A stretch of 64,000 nucleotides of DNA from an uncultured Chitinophagaceae bacterium. Its GTDB lineage: Bacteria > Bacteroidota > Bacteroidia > Chitinophagales > Chitinophagaceae. The stretch covers positions 13,793 through 77,792 of the forward strand of contig CAKZFX010000023.1 of assembly GCA_936908745.1 (NCBI GenBank), read 5' to 3'. The stretch's first letter is position 1. Each line of letters starts with the position of its first letter. A program made the position numbers and the translations under genes. Shown here in pieces: positions 26,258 to 33,652 of the stretch. Under the pieces are notes generated by a model. The model was not told where the DNA came from. It saw only the letters and a program-made list of their open reading frames with translations, and did not search any database.

Positions 26258-27112
26258 ATGAAAAACGTTCTTTTCTGTTTTCTTATCCTTATAGCCACGC
26301 AGGCCAGGGCGCAATATTATTACAATGATATTGTTGGCACCGCCGAAACCAATAAACAGATGCAGGGCTACCTGGCCAATAAAGTAGCGACCGTAACAGC
26401 CGTTGGCACGGATAACCGTGGCGCCAAAGCCACTGATTTTTCCGAATACCATGAAGTGAAAGAAAATGGTAAAGCCCTCCGCACCACTTCCATTATCAAT
26501 CTCAATAAAAAGATCGTGTATTGCCGGTTTGATGCACAAAACCGTGTCAGCACGATGATAGATTCTTCTGCCGAAGTAAGCAGTACCACCACTTACCAGT
26601 ACAATGCAGAAGGTAAAGTGAGTAAGGTGGAAAATACCGTTGCCGACCCCGGCAATGATTTCAACCAGGTGGAAACACATGTATGGTTGTATAACAGCAA
26701 TGGTGCACCGGAAAAAATGTGGCGCATCCTTGTTTCCTCTATGAACAACAATGTTCCCGACAGCATGGAAGTGCGTTTTGTATTGGATGAGGATGGCAAC
26801 CCTGCCGAAGAGCGGACCTTTAAACGTGGCCGTGAAACGAGTTTTTTATATTACTATTTTGATGATAAAAATAACCTGACAGATATCGTCCGTTATAATG
26901 TAAAGGCGCAAAAATTATTACCGGATATTTTGTTTGAATATGATGAAGAAGGCCGTGTTGTGCAGAAAATAACGACTACCTCCAGCCTCAACCTTGGCTA
27001 CCTGATCTGGAGATATATCTATAATAAACAGGGATTGAAAACCAAAGAAGCCTTGTTTAATAAAGACAAGGCGCTGACCGGCCGGATCGATTATACCTAC
27101 ACGTTTAATTAA
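26258..27112 (+). CDS. Secreted YD-repeat-like hypothetical protein
   Basis: 284 residues with a clear Sec signal peptide (MKNVLFCFLILIATQARA, cleavage before QYYYND). The mature part is built of short beta-hairpin units of the kind YQYNAEGKVSKVEN, FVLDEDGNPAEE, YYFDDKNNLTDIVRY, FEYDEEGRVVQKI and YIYNKQGLKTKE, which resembles YD/RHS-type repeats but at a length far below RHS toxins. Probably an envelope or periplasmic beta-rich protein; no catalytic motif seen. Monocistronic, with its own terminator at 27134-27163. Confidence 0.75.
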   Translation: MKNVLFCFLILIATQARAQYYYNDIVGTAETNKQMQGYLANKVATVTAVGTDNRGAKATDFSEYHEVKENGKALRTTSIINLNKKIVYCRFDAQNRVSTMIDSSAEVSSTTTYQYNAEGKVSKVENTVADPGNDFNQVETHVWLYNSNGAPEKMWRILVSSMNNNVPDSMEVRFVLDEDGNPAEERTFKRGRETSFLYYYFDDKNNLTDIVRYNVKAQKLLPDILFEYDEEGRVVQKITTTSSLNLGYLIWRYIYNKQGLKTKEALFNKDKALTGRIDYTYTFN

Positions 27113-27133
27113 AAGAGATTTTTAATAGATAAG

Positions 27134-27163
27134 AAAGCCTTGCAGCGATGTGAGGCTTTTTTT
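27134..27163 (+). terminator. Rho-independent terminator after 26258-27112
   Basis: AAAGCCT (27134-27140) pairs with AGGCTTT (27153-27159) around a 12-base loop, followed by a T run. Confidence 0.75.
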
Positions 27164-27206
27164 GTTTGCCTTTTCCCGCAAACAAATTTGCGTCACAGTC
27201 AAATAA

Positions 27207-27241
27207 AAAGCCCTGTATAGCTTTTGCTTATACAGGGCTTT
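27207..27241 (-). terminator. Terminator of tRNA-Leu(GAG)
   Basis: A 13-bp perfect stem (AAAGCCCTGTATA/TATACAGGGCTTT) with a 9-base loop begins two bases after the tRNA 3' end and is followed by TTT on the minus strand. Confidence 0.85.
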
Positions 27242-27242
27242 G

Positions 27243-27328
27243 TGCCCAAGACTGGATTCGAACCAGCACGCCGTGTTAACAGCGCTACCACCTCAAGGTA
27301 GTGCGTCTACCAATTTCGCCACCTGGGC
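27243..27328 (-). tRNA. tRNA-Leu (anticodon GAG)
   Basis: 86 bases. Acceptor GCCCAGG pairs with CTTGGGC (one G-T), the anticodon stem CTACC/GGTAG holds loop TTGAGGT with anticodon GAG, a long class II variable arm and T arm GGTTCGAATCC follow. Discriminator A; CCA is not encoded. A broken copy lies 50 bases upstream (27379-27431). Confidence 0.95.
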
Positions 27329-27378
27329 AACCTGTAAAATATATAAGAACTAATTAGTTTATGCTGTGTCCAAAATTA

Positions 27379-27431
27379 CCCCAGGTGCGTCTCCAATCCT
27401 GCCTGCCGGCAGGCAGGTTCGCCACCCGGGC
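27379..27431 (-). pseudogene. Truncated tRNA-Leu copy split by a 20-bp palindrome
   Basis: On the minus strand the sequence starts GCCCGGGTGGCGAA, matching the first 14 bases of the neighbouring tRNA-Leu with one change. It is then interrupted by the perfect palindrome at 27417-27398, and resumes ATTGGAGACGCAC, which continues the tRNA D-loop and D-stem. The tRNA sequence ends after that: no anticodon stem, variable arm or T arm. The insertion falls exactly between two adjacent tRNA bases with none lost. The flank AGGTT before the 5' end is also shared with the real gene, indicating local duplication. Confidence 0.8.
27398..27417. repeat. Perfect 20-bp palindrome (CCTGCCTG element)
   Basis: CCTGCCTGCCGGCAGGCAGG equals its own reverse complement. 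It is inserted in the broken tRNA-Leu copy; relatives lie at 13192-13211 and 20373-20392. Confidence 0.85.
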
Positions 27432-27460
27432 AACCTAAGGGATTGCAAATGTAAGCGGTT

Positions 27461-28612
27461 TTACTTTTTTAAAATAATTCTGAACGTAGTTCCTTTACCG
27501 ATTTCTGATTGCTTCACAAATATTTCGCCTTTATGGTACTGGCTGATAATCCGTTTTGAAAGGCTTAAACCCAAGCCCCAGCCTCTTTTTTTGGTCGTAA
27601 AACCCGGTTTAAACACTTTGCTGATGTTCTGCGTTGCAATCCCTTTGCCGGTATCCGTTACGTCTATTGTAACAGCATTGGCCGTATCTGTCATGTCGAT
27701 GCTGATAGAGCCTTTGCCTTCCATCGCATCCAGCGCATTTTTCAGCAGGTTTTCGATCACCCAATCAAATAGCGGAGGTGAAATCTTGGCTTCGATAGAG
27801 GCTTTATTCTGTGTATTGAAATGGAAAGCGATCTTGCCCGGCGCTCTTTTCTTAATATAATCCACCATGCTGCTGATCTGCGCCACAAGATTGGCTGTTT
27901 CCAGTTGTGGCGTACTCCCTATTTTCCCAAAACGATCGGAAACGAGACGCAAACGGTTCACATCTTTTTCCAGCTCCTGTGTGATTGTTTCAGTACCGGG
28001 TTTTTCTTTCAGCATTTCCACCCAGCCTTCCAGCGATGATACAGGTGTTCCTAACTGGTGAGCGGTTTCCTTGGCCATGCCCGCCCAAACCTGGTTTTGT
28101 ACAGAACGATAGCTGCTGCGCAAAGCCAGCAGGATCACAATGATAAAGAGGGTGACTATGACCAGTTGTATAATGGGATAATATTGTACCTCATCCAGCA
28201 AACTGGTATGACCATAGTAATAACGGTTAATTTTTGTTGAATCCACCGGGTCCCGGTATTCAATAGGGTTACTGTTGACGGATTTTAGTTTTTCTAATTT
28301 CCGTTTCAAATAACCGGGGTTTGTGGCTGCTTTGAGTGAATCAAGATTTACATAATAAGTGATACTGTCTTTTTCATTGGTCTCAATGATCGGAATGTCT
28401 TTATTATCAAAAATGATTTTTGAAGGAAGTCTTGTGTCCGTGATATCAGGGTCCAGCAGGGATTTGCTGGCCTCCACCCATTGTTCCACCTTGATCCGTT
28501 CGTCGGCAGCAATTTTACGGGCCAAATAGCGGGAATAAAAGATGGTACCCGTCACGATGCAAATAGCAACCACCGCTAATGCCGTTCTCCAGTTTAAAAT
28601 CTGTTGAAACAT
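27461..28612 (-). CDS. Membrane sensor histidine kinase
   Basis: 383 residues. Two membrane helices (about 10-27 and 150-170) flank an extracytoplasmic sensor region of some 120 residues with no recognised fold. A HisKA-like helix carries the phosphoacceptor in AKETAHQLGTPVSSLEGW, followed by HATPase_c (N-box ENLLKNALDAMEG, G1 DTGKGIA, F-box/G2 KPGFTTKKRGWGLGLSLSKRI). The AHQLGTP box, with Gln where HisKA kinases usually have Glu-(I/L)-(K/R), is a recurrent Bacteroidota variant. No response regulator is adjacent. Divergent from the glycosyltransferase at 28676. Confidence 0.9.
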   Translation of the reverse strand: MFQQILNWRTALAVVAICIVTGTIFYSRYLARKIAADERIKVEQWVEASKSLLDPDITDTRLPSKIIFDNKDIPIIETNEKDSITYYVNLDSLKAATNPGYLKRKLEKLKSVNSNPIEYRDPVDSTKINRYYYGHTSLLDEVQYYPIIQLVIVTLFIIVILLALRSSYRSVQNQVWAGMAKETAHQLGTPVSSLEGWVEMLKEKPGTETITQELEKDVNRLRLVSDRFGKIGSTPQLETANLVAQISSMVDYIKKRAPGKIAFHFNTQNKASIEAKISPPLFDWVIENLLKNALDAMEGKGSISIDMTDTANAVTIDVTDTGKGIATQNISKVFKPGFTTKKRGWGLGLSLSKRIISQYHKGEIFVKQSEIGKGTTFRIILKK

Positions 28613-28675
28613 GGGCCAATTTAATAAGTATAAATATCGTTCCCTTATTTTTGGGCAACTATTTTAACTACATTA

Positions 28676-29704
28676 ATGACCCTGCCAAAAGTCGCTGTTG
28701 TTATCCTGAACTGGAATGGAAAACATTTCCTGGAGAAATTTCTCCCTTCTGTTATTGCCACGGCCCCGGCAGGTGTTGAAATTGTTGTCGCCGATAATGG
28801 CTCAACCGATGACTCACCGGGTTTTCTGCAAAAACATTATCCTGCTGTGCGTCTTATACAGCATAGGACCAATTACGGTTTTGCCAAAGGTTATAATGAA
28901 ACGCTGAAACAAGTAGCGGCGGATTATTATGTGATACTGAACTCAGATGTGGAAGTAACAGCCGGTTGGTTGGAACCGATGATTCATTTGCTTGAAACTG
29001 ATAGAAGCATTGCGGCCTGTCAGCCTAAAATACTCGCTTATAATAATAAGAACCTGTTTGAATATGCCGGTGCTGCCGGTGGCTGGCTTGATCATTATGG
29101 TTATCCTTTTGCCAAAGGACGGGTGTTTGATGTTTCAGAAGAAGATAAAGGACAATATGATCAGTCGGAGCCGATCTTTTGGGCAAGCGGCGCCGCACTA
29201 TTTATCCGTGCAGATGTGTATCATGAAGTAAAAGGCTTTGATGAATATTTTTTTGCGCACCAGGAAGAAATAGATCTTTGCTGGCGCATACAACTGGCCG
29301 GTTATAAAATCTATTCCTGCCCTTCTGCTGTGGTGTATCATGTGGGTGGTGGCACTTTGCCAAGAGGCAACTCATTAAAGACGTATTTAAACTTTCGCAA
29401 CAACCGTATCATGCTGTCCAAAAATTTGCCATTGGCAAAAAAATTGTGGGTGATGCCTTATCGCAATTTATTAGATGCGGTATCTGCATGGAAAGGTTTG
29501 TTATCGGGTGATGGCGGTTACTTTATTGCGATCGTAAGGGCCCATATGGCTTTTCTCAAATGGTGGTTATTTAAAAAGAAACAAAGTGTTTTTCCTGCCA
29601 AGCGAAATGGAAAGCTGCAGGGCTATCTCCAGGGCAACATGGTATGGCTGCATTTTGTAAAAAAGAAAAAGTATTTCAGTGAAATTGTGGGAAAAACAAA
29701 CTGA
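28676..29704 (+). CDS. Family 2 glycosyltransferase
   Basis: 342 residues of a GT-A fold inverting glycosyltransferase. Seen: VAVVILNWNGKHFLEKFLPS and VEIVVADNGSTDDSPGFL (nucleotide-sugar binding), YYVILNSDVEVTAGWLEPM (DxD-type metal site as SDV), FWASGAALFIRADVYHEVKGFDEYFFAHQEEIDLCWR (acceptor/catalytic region with ED-like EEIDLCWR). It is of the rhamnosyltransferase-like WcaA/RfbN class; donor and acceptor cannot be named. The C-terminus has hydrophobic amphipathic stretches. A 72-residue membrane protein follows after 43 bases. Confidence 0.92.
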   Translation: MTLPKVAVVILNWNGKHFLEKFLPSVIATAPAGVEIVVADNGSTDDSPGFLQKHYPAVRLIQHRTNYGFAKGYNETLKQVAADYYVILNSDVEVTAGWLEPMIHLLETDRSIAACQPKILAYNNKNLFEYAGAAGGWLDHYGYPFAKGRVFDVSEEDKGQYDQSEPIFWASGAALFIRADVYHEVKGFDEYFFAHQEEIDLCWRIQLAGYKIYSCPSAVVYHVGGGTLPRGNSLKTYLNFRNNRIMLSKNLPLAKKLWVMPYRNLLDAVSAWKGLLSGDGGYFIAIVRAHMAFLKWWLFKKKQSVFPAKRNGKLQGYLQGNMVWLHFVKKKKYFSEIVGKTN

Positions 29705-29747
29705 ATATTTATAGTGAACCCTTATTTTTGCAGCACAAAACTTTGCT

Positions 29748-29966
29748 ATGGCTCATACAACGGAATACCAGCAAGAACTTAAAAAAGTACAGGACAGGGA
29801 TTTTACCCATAGCTGGGTATCTTCTTCCGGTTTTCTTTTTTACTTACAAATTGCCTGTCTCGTTGCATTTGTACTGGGTGGTTGCTATATGCTTTCTACA
29901 AAAAGGTTTCATAAACCGAATGTGACTGTGCAGGAAAGCACACAATACACGCCAAAGTATAAATAA
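29748..29966 (+). CDS. Small hypothetical membrane protein
   Basis: 72 residues with one strong membrane helix (FLFYLQIACLVAFVLGGCYML), a charged N-terminal segment (EYQQELKKVQDRDF) and a short polar tail. Preceded by a TATTTTTG -7 element at 29723-29730, so it may have its own promoter. I do not recognise the family. A short frame, but the composition and membrane helix make it credible. Confidence 0.6.
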   Translation: MAHTTEYQQELKKVQDRDFTHSWVSSSGFLFYLQIACLVAFVLGGCYMLSTKRFHKPNVTVQESTQYTPKYK

Positions 29967-30003
29967 TTTTAGCTAAAAATTTTTTTACAAAGGGTTGAAT
30001 ACC

Positions 30004-30011
30004 TATTTTTG
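30004..30011 (+). promoter_or_regulatory. -7 element upstream of tRNA-Gly
   Basis: TATTTTTG fits TAnnTTTG and lies 49 bases before the tRNA. No TTTG with proper spacing is seen upstream, so the assignment is tentative. Confidence 0.4.
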
Positions 30012-30060
30012 CAACCCCTTAGTTCTTTACACCGCTGGTAATCAACCTGGCGGAAAATAT

Positions 30061-30136
<76 letters not shown>

Positions 30137-30271
30137 GAGAAAGTCCTCTTGCCCACAGGCGGAGGATTTTTTTTGAGCCTAACTATTTAATAGCAGATAG
30201 CTCAACCCTTTAAAGTTTATTCGTTTTAAGTCACTTTAAACCTTTCAACCTTAAACTTTAAACCTTTTCTC

Positions 30272-30357
30272 GCCCTGGTGGTGAAATTGGTAGACACGCA
30301 GGACTTAAAATCCTGTGGCCAGCAATGGCCGTAACGGTTCAAGTCCGTTCCGGGGCA
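30272..30357 (+). tRNA. tRNA-Leu (anticodon TAA)
   Basis: Acceptor GCCCTGG/CCGGGGC (one T-G pair), anticodon stem CAGGA/TCCTG with loop CTTAAAA giving TAA, class II variable arm GTGGCCAGCAATGGCCGT and T arm GGTTCAAGTCC. Discriminator A at 30357. Followed by a terminator at 30359-30389. Confidence 0.95.
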
Positions 30358-30358
30358 C

Positions 30359-30389
30359 AAAGCGACTTTAAAAGGGTCGCTTTTTTTTA
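30359..30389 (+). terminator. Terminator after the tRNA-Gly/tRNA-Leu pair
   Basis: AAAGCGAC pairs with GTCGCTTT around TTTAAAAGG, followed by a run of T. It lies directly behind the tRNA-Leu, so the two tRNAs probably form one transcript. Confidence 0.85.
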
Positions 30390-30409
30390 TGTATTCTGCT
30401 TACAAAATA

Positions 30410-30598
30410 TCCATCAAACGTTCCTACGGAACGTAACTGCTCTTAATAATACAGCATTCTACCATAACGCCTTCCGCTGGAAGGCTAAAAAGAGCTTCCT
30501 ATAATTCTTGTGCCGTAGTGACATTTCTGAAGTAAACCATAATAGCTGCATATATCAATGTCCCGTAGGAACATCTCGTGCAAGCTGAAAGACAAACG
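30410..30598. repeat. Intergenic segment of short hairpins (GTTCC/GGAAC type)
   Basis: Three or four small inverted repeats sit in a gene-free stretch: GTTCCTACGGAAC (30420-30432), CCTTCCGCTGGAAGG (about 30470-30484), and TCCCGTAGGAACAT near 30561-30574, with GTGCCGTAGTGACATTTCTG between. The related cores (CCTACGG, CCGTAGG, CCGTAG) suggest one dispersed REP-like family. Confidence 0.5.
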
Positions 30599-30790
30599 CT
30601 AACGCTTCGAAAATAGCTGGATAATAAAATCGATAACAAGGACAACAACCCCGATACCTGCTAACCCAACCATGGAAACGACACCCCAGCCCTCGCCCTC
30701 TGACAGCGTGGAATAATGGACAATAGTATAAATGATACAACCTCCTAAAAAGAGCCAGGCCGCTATCCCAAATATGGTTGGTTTGTAACG
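30599..30790 (-). pseudogene. Small two-helix membrane protein without a start codon
   Basis: Minus-strand frame between TAG 30793-30791 and TAG 30601-30599, 63 codons: RYKPTIFGIAAWLFLGG..., two hydrophobic helices (FGIAAWLFLGGCIIYTIV and SMVGLAGIGVVVLVIDFII) joined by HYSTLSEGEGWGV, ending QLFSKR. The coding pattern is convincing but no ATG, GTG or TTG precedes the first helix; the first ATG is deep inside. It is probably a gene that lost its beginning. AACGCTAAC occurs at both ends of the segment (near 30597 and 30787). Confidence 0.45.
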
Positions 30791-30854
30791 CTAACTATTA
30801 ATTCCTAAAAATAAAATAGCTTTTAATTAGATTTGACAAAAGCACAACTAAAGA

Positions 30855-32045
30855 ATGTCAACAGAAATAAAATGCCCGAATTGTGGTCATGAATTTGAGC
30901 CTACCGACAGCATCCGGGAAGAGGTACAAAAAGAGCTGCGTTCCAAAATGGCCGAATGGCAAAAACAACAGCAACAAAAATTTGAAGCCCAGCTCGCCGA
31001 AGAAAGAAAACGCACACAAGCCGAAACAGAAGCCAGCATCCGCAAAAATGTGTCGGCTGATTTTGAAAATAAACTCCGCCTGCTCGAACAGAATAACAAA
31101 GACAACGAGGAAAAATTAAAACTGTCAAGACAAAAAGAAGCCGACTTTTTACGCAAGGAACAAGAGCTAAAAAATAAAGAAGCCGAAATAGAGATCAGTA
31201 TACAAAAGCAATTACAGGCTGAGCGGGAAAAACTCTCCGAAGACCTCCGCAAAATTGAAGAACAAAAAGTAGCGGCCAAAGAAACCGAATACCAGCTTCG
31301 TTTGAAAGAATTGGAAAAGCAATTGGACGACCAGAAAAAACTGGCCGAAGAAATGCGCCGCAAAGCCGAGCAAGGCTCTATGCAATTACAAGGTGAGGTG
31401 CAGGAACTGGCGCTGGAAGAAATGCTCCGCTCCGCCTTCCCTTTTGATATGATCAGCGAAGTGGGCAAAGGTGTGCGTGGTGCGGATTGTATTCAAACGA
31501 TCCGCAACAATTTCGGGCAGGAATGCGGCAAGATCATCTTTGAAAGCAAACGCACAAAGGATTTTGGTAATGACTGGATTGAAAAACTCAAAGCAGATAT
31601 GCGCAGCCAGGGTGCGGATGTGGCGGTCATCGTCAGCCAGGCACTGCCAAAAGATATGGAACGATTTGGCGAAAAAGAAGGTGTGTGGATCTGTTCATTT
31701 GCAGAAGTAAAGGCCGTGGTACACATGTTGCGTGACGGCATTATCAAGATTGCTACGGCGCTCAAAAGCCAGGATAATAAAGGTGATAAAATGCACCTCT
31801 TGTACGACTATCTCACCAGCCGTGAATTTGCCGCCCAATGGCAGGCCATCCGTGAAGGATTTATGAGCATGAAACTATCTATCCAGAAAGAAAGGGATGC
31901 GATGGAAAAACTGTGGAAGGCAAGAGAAAAACAATTGGAAAAAGTATTGCTCAATGCGGCGCATGTAAGAGGCTCTATCGAGGGCATCGCCGGTATGGAT
32001 TCGGTGGACCTGAATTTATTAGAAGCAGGTAGCGATGAAGAATAA
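30855..32045 (+). CDS. DUF2130 protein (coiled coil plus PD-(D/E)XK-like domain)
   Basis: 396 residues. The N-terminus has one CPNCGHEF knuckle, then a long charged coiled coil (about 20-180, rich in Lys/Glu/Gln), then the DUF2130 domain (185-345). Inside it GKGVRGADCIQTI (Asp211) followed by CGKIIFESKRTKDF (Glu230, Lys232) has the D...ExK spacing of restriction-endonuclease-fold nucleases, like RmuC. A basic C-terminal helix follows. Role unknown; the family is widespread in Bacteroidota and Proteobacteria. The knuckle has only two cysteines, so a zinc site would need a dimer. Monocistronic. Confidence 0.85.
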   Translation: MSTEIKCPNCGHEFEPTDSIREEVQKELRSKMAEWQKQQQQKFEAQLAEERKRTQAETEASIRKNVSADFENKLRLLEQNNKDNEEKLKLSRQKEADFLRKEQELKNKEAEIEISIQKQLQAEREKLSEDLRKIEEQKVAAKETEYQLRLKELEKQLDDQKKLAEEMRRKAEQGSMQLQGEVQELALEEMLRSAFPFDMISEVGKGVRGADCIQTIRNNFGQECGKIIFESKRTKDFGNDWIEKLKADMRSQGADVAVIVSQALPKDMERFGEKEGVWICSFAEVKAVVHMLRDGIIKIATALKSQDNKGDKMHLLYDYLTSREFAAQWQAIREGFMSMKLSIQKERDAMEKLWKAREKQLEKVLLNAAHVRGSIEGIAGMDSVDLNLLEAGSDEE

Positions 32046-32129
32046 AATATAGTTCCCACAAAGGCACAAAGAATCACTAAGCTTTTATATAATTTTCTTT
32101 GTGGGCCTTAGTGTCTTTGTGGGAAACAA
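32046..32129. repeat. CTTTGTGG-type intergenic inverted repeat
   Basis: Between convergent genes, GTTCCCACAAAGGCACAAAG and its approximate complement CTTTGTGGGCCTTAGTG...TTTGTGGGAAAC form a long imperfect hairpin. It belongs to the same spacer-repeat theme as 13169, 20238 and 61028 and may act as a terminator for both genes. Confidence 0.6.
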
Positions 32130-32774
32130 TCACTTCGCACTATACGGGAACTTTTTTGACGCATTCCGCATCAGCCCATTCACCAGGTTGTTAGGTGAAG
32201 AACCCACAGAACCTGAAGCAGTATAATCATATTTCCACAGCAGGTTGCCGGTTTTACCATCGTGAATATTGATCGTGGTCTGCACATTATTCGTGCTGCC
32301 CCATGCGCCAAAAACAATACCCACCGCCAGCGCCGCACCATCTGACATCGGTTTATCCATCGTTGAACGATCTTGTAACACAGCATCCACACCCAGCAAC
32401 TGCGCCAGTTCAGCCCGGTCTTTTGAGCCAAGATTAGCATACGTAACACCCGCCTGTGTCAGCAACGCATTTGTACGGGTGATGTCCTGGAAGGTAACCG
32501 TATAACGAAAACGGTCGGAACGACGCAGGAACCAGCTATACATTTTATCCTGTATGTCGTAGCCTGTCTTTTTATTGATGTCTTCCAACTGTTCAGTCGT
32601 GAGCCTTTTGGCTTCATTGGGGCGCAAACGGGTGGTCACTTCGGCCGGGAGAATGGCCACTGTTTTATGACGTGCCAGCGCCGTATCAAATTCGGCTGAT
32701 TTATAAATCTTGGGGCCACAAGCGGCCAATACAAAAGCTAATGAGAAAAATGCAAGTAGATTTCGGGGGTTCAT
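32130..32774 (-). CDS. Lipoprotein, hypothetical
   Basis: 214 residues with a lipoprotein signal (MNPRNLLAFFSLAFVLAAC, Cys19). The mature protein begins GPKIYKSAEFDTALARHKTVAILPAEV, has TNALLTQAG and AELAQLLGVDAVLQD, then VQTTINIHDGKTGNLLWKYDY near the end. This pattern (AILP..., gvDAvl, InI.d..tG.llW) resembles the GNA1162/DUF799-type and LpoB/CsgG-like outer-membrane lipoproteins. Function not known. Separate transcription unit, same orientation as the phosphopantetheinyl transferase. Confidence 0.75.
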   Translation of the reverse strand: MNPRNLLAFFSLAFVLAACGPKIYKSAEFDTALARHKTVAILPAEVTTRLRPNEAKRLTTEQLEDINKKTGYDIQDKMYSWFLRRSDRFRYTVTFQDITRTNALLTQAGVTYANLGSKDRAELAQLLGVDAVLQDRSTMDKPMSDGAALAVGIVFGAWGSTNNVQTTINIHDGKTGNLLWKYDYTASGSVGSSPNNLVNGLMRNASKKFPYSAK

Positions 32775-32822
32775 AATGGTTTTTTTACAAAGAAAATGGA
32801 TCGCCCGATATCTCGTATATAA

Positions 32823-33500
32823 TTAATCGTTAATAACCCACGCCAGCACGAGGTCATCGAACTGGCGGTAATGAATTAACAATTGCGATTGGGTTTTCGC
32901 AAAAAAGCAATGGATGGTCTCCGCGTTTTCATTCACGCTTTGCAATTGAATGTGCTGCCGGAAATCAACCGATCCTTCGCCATACCATTTAAATACCGCT
33001 TCTTTAGCCGACCATAGCAATGTCGAAGCCCGTATCGCTTCTATATTACCTGTTGCCGATTGCCTGTTGTCTATTGCTGATTGTCCATTACCTATTGCCC
33101 ATTGCTTATTGCCTATTGCAAATTCTTTCTCCGTTTCTGACAAAAACTTATCCTGTATCCGCATGATCTTATCCGTCGGTATCTCTACATCCACTCCCAC
33201 CCTTTTGTTGCGGCTTACGATGGCGGCTGCATAATCACCACAATGTGAAATAGAAAAATGATAACGTTCGTCGGGCAAAAACGGCTTGCGGGTGTCGGCT
33301 ATCTGAATCAGATCATACGGGAAATCGGGAAACAGGAATTGCAACAGGAAACGCCCTGCCAGGTGCTGCACTCTTTTATGCGGGTGGGTAACGGAACGGT
33401 GTTGCGGCACATTGCCTTTAAAGAATTCTTCCGTTTCCTCTATCTTCCAGATACCCAACCGGGTGCTTTCGTTGATTTGTTGTTGAAAAAAAACAGGCAC
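32823..33500 (-). CDS. 4'-phosphopantetheinyl transferase with a heptad-repeat insertion
   Basis: 225 residues of the Sfp/EntD-like superfamily, which moves phosphopantetheine from CoA to acyl or peptidyl carrier proteins. Seen: FSISHCGDYAAAIVSRNKRVGVDVEIP with the metal-binding Asp/Glu pair, FLSETEKEF, and LLWSAKEAVFKWYGEG with the catalytic WxxKEA motif. Between the last two motifs lies a low-complexity insertion of near-identical 7-residue units (AIGNKQW, AIGNGQS, AIDNRQS, ATGNIEA), encoded by an array of 7-base repeats on the plus strand (33044-33120). The catalytic motifs are undisturbed, so the enzyme may still work. Confidence 0.88.
   Translation of the reverse strand: MPVFFQQQINESTRLGIWKIEETEEFFKGNVPQHRSVTHPHKRVQHLAGRFLLQFLFPDFPYDLIQIADTRKPFLPDERYHFSISHCGDYAAAIVSRNKRVGVDVEIPTDKIMRIQDKFLSETEKEFAIGNKQWAIGNGQSAIDNRQSATGNIEAIRASTLLWSAKEAVFKWYGEGSVDFRQHIQLQSVNENAETIHCFFAKTQSQLLIHYRQFDDLVLAWVIND
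33044..33120 (+). repeat. Heptanucleotide array (consensus TATTGCC) inside the PPTase gene
   Basis: Eleven 7-base units in strict register: TATTACC, TGTTGCC, GATTGCC, TGTTGTC, TATTGCT, GATTGTC, CATTACC, TATTGCC, CATTGCT, TATTGCC, TATTGCA. Because three units equal 21 bases, the reading frame gives a 7-residue protein repeat. Confidence 0.9.
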
Positions 33501-33652
33501 AACAGGGATTTTAAGACTTGCGGTTGCCGATTTTAGATTTAAAATTGCACATCCGCTTATTGCTGTATAAAGATATGCAGTACAAGCCTGCGACCCGCGA
33601 CTTTTTTCGGAGCAGGCAGGACAGCACTAAAGCTGGTTAAATAAAAAATAGT

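Noticed and set aside
27366..27860. A 164-codon plus-strand frame covering the broken tRNA and the end of a kinase gene
   Set aside because: It is the complementary shadow of the kinase, and its start lies in the repeat; no independent support.
30226..30268. TTTAAAC-like units before tRNA-Leu(TAA) as another heptanucleotide array
   Set aside because: Spacing is 8, 7, 7 with only about four units; too weak to count with the clear arrays.
30555..30740. A 61-codon minus-strand frame with ATG near the REP-like hairpins
   Set aside because: It overlaps the better two-helix membrane frame (30599-30790), is Cys/Arg-rich without pattern, and ends in repeat sequence.
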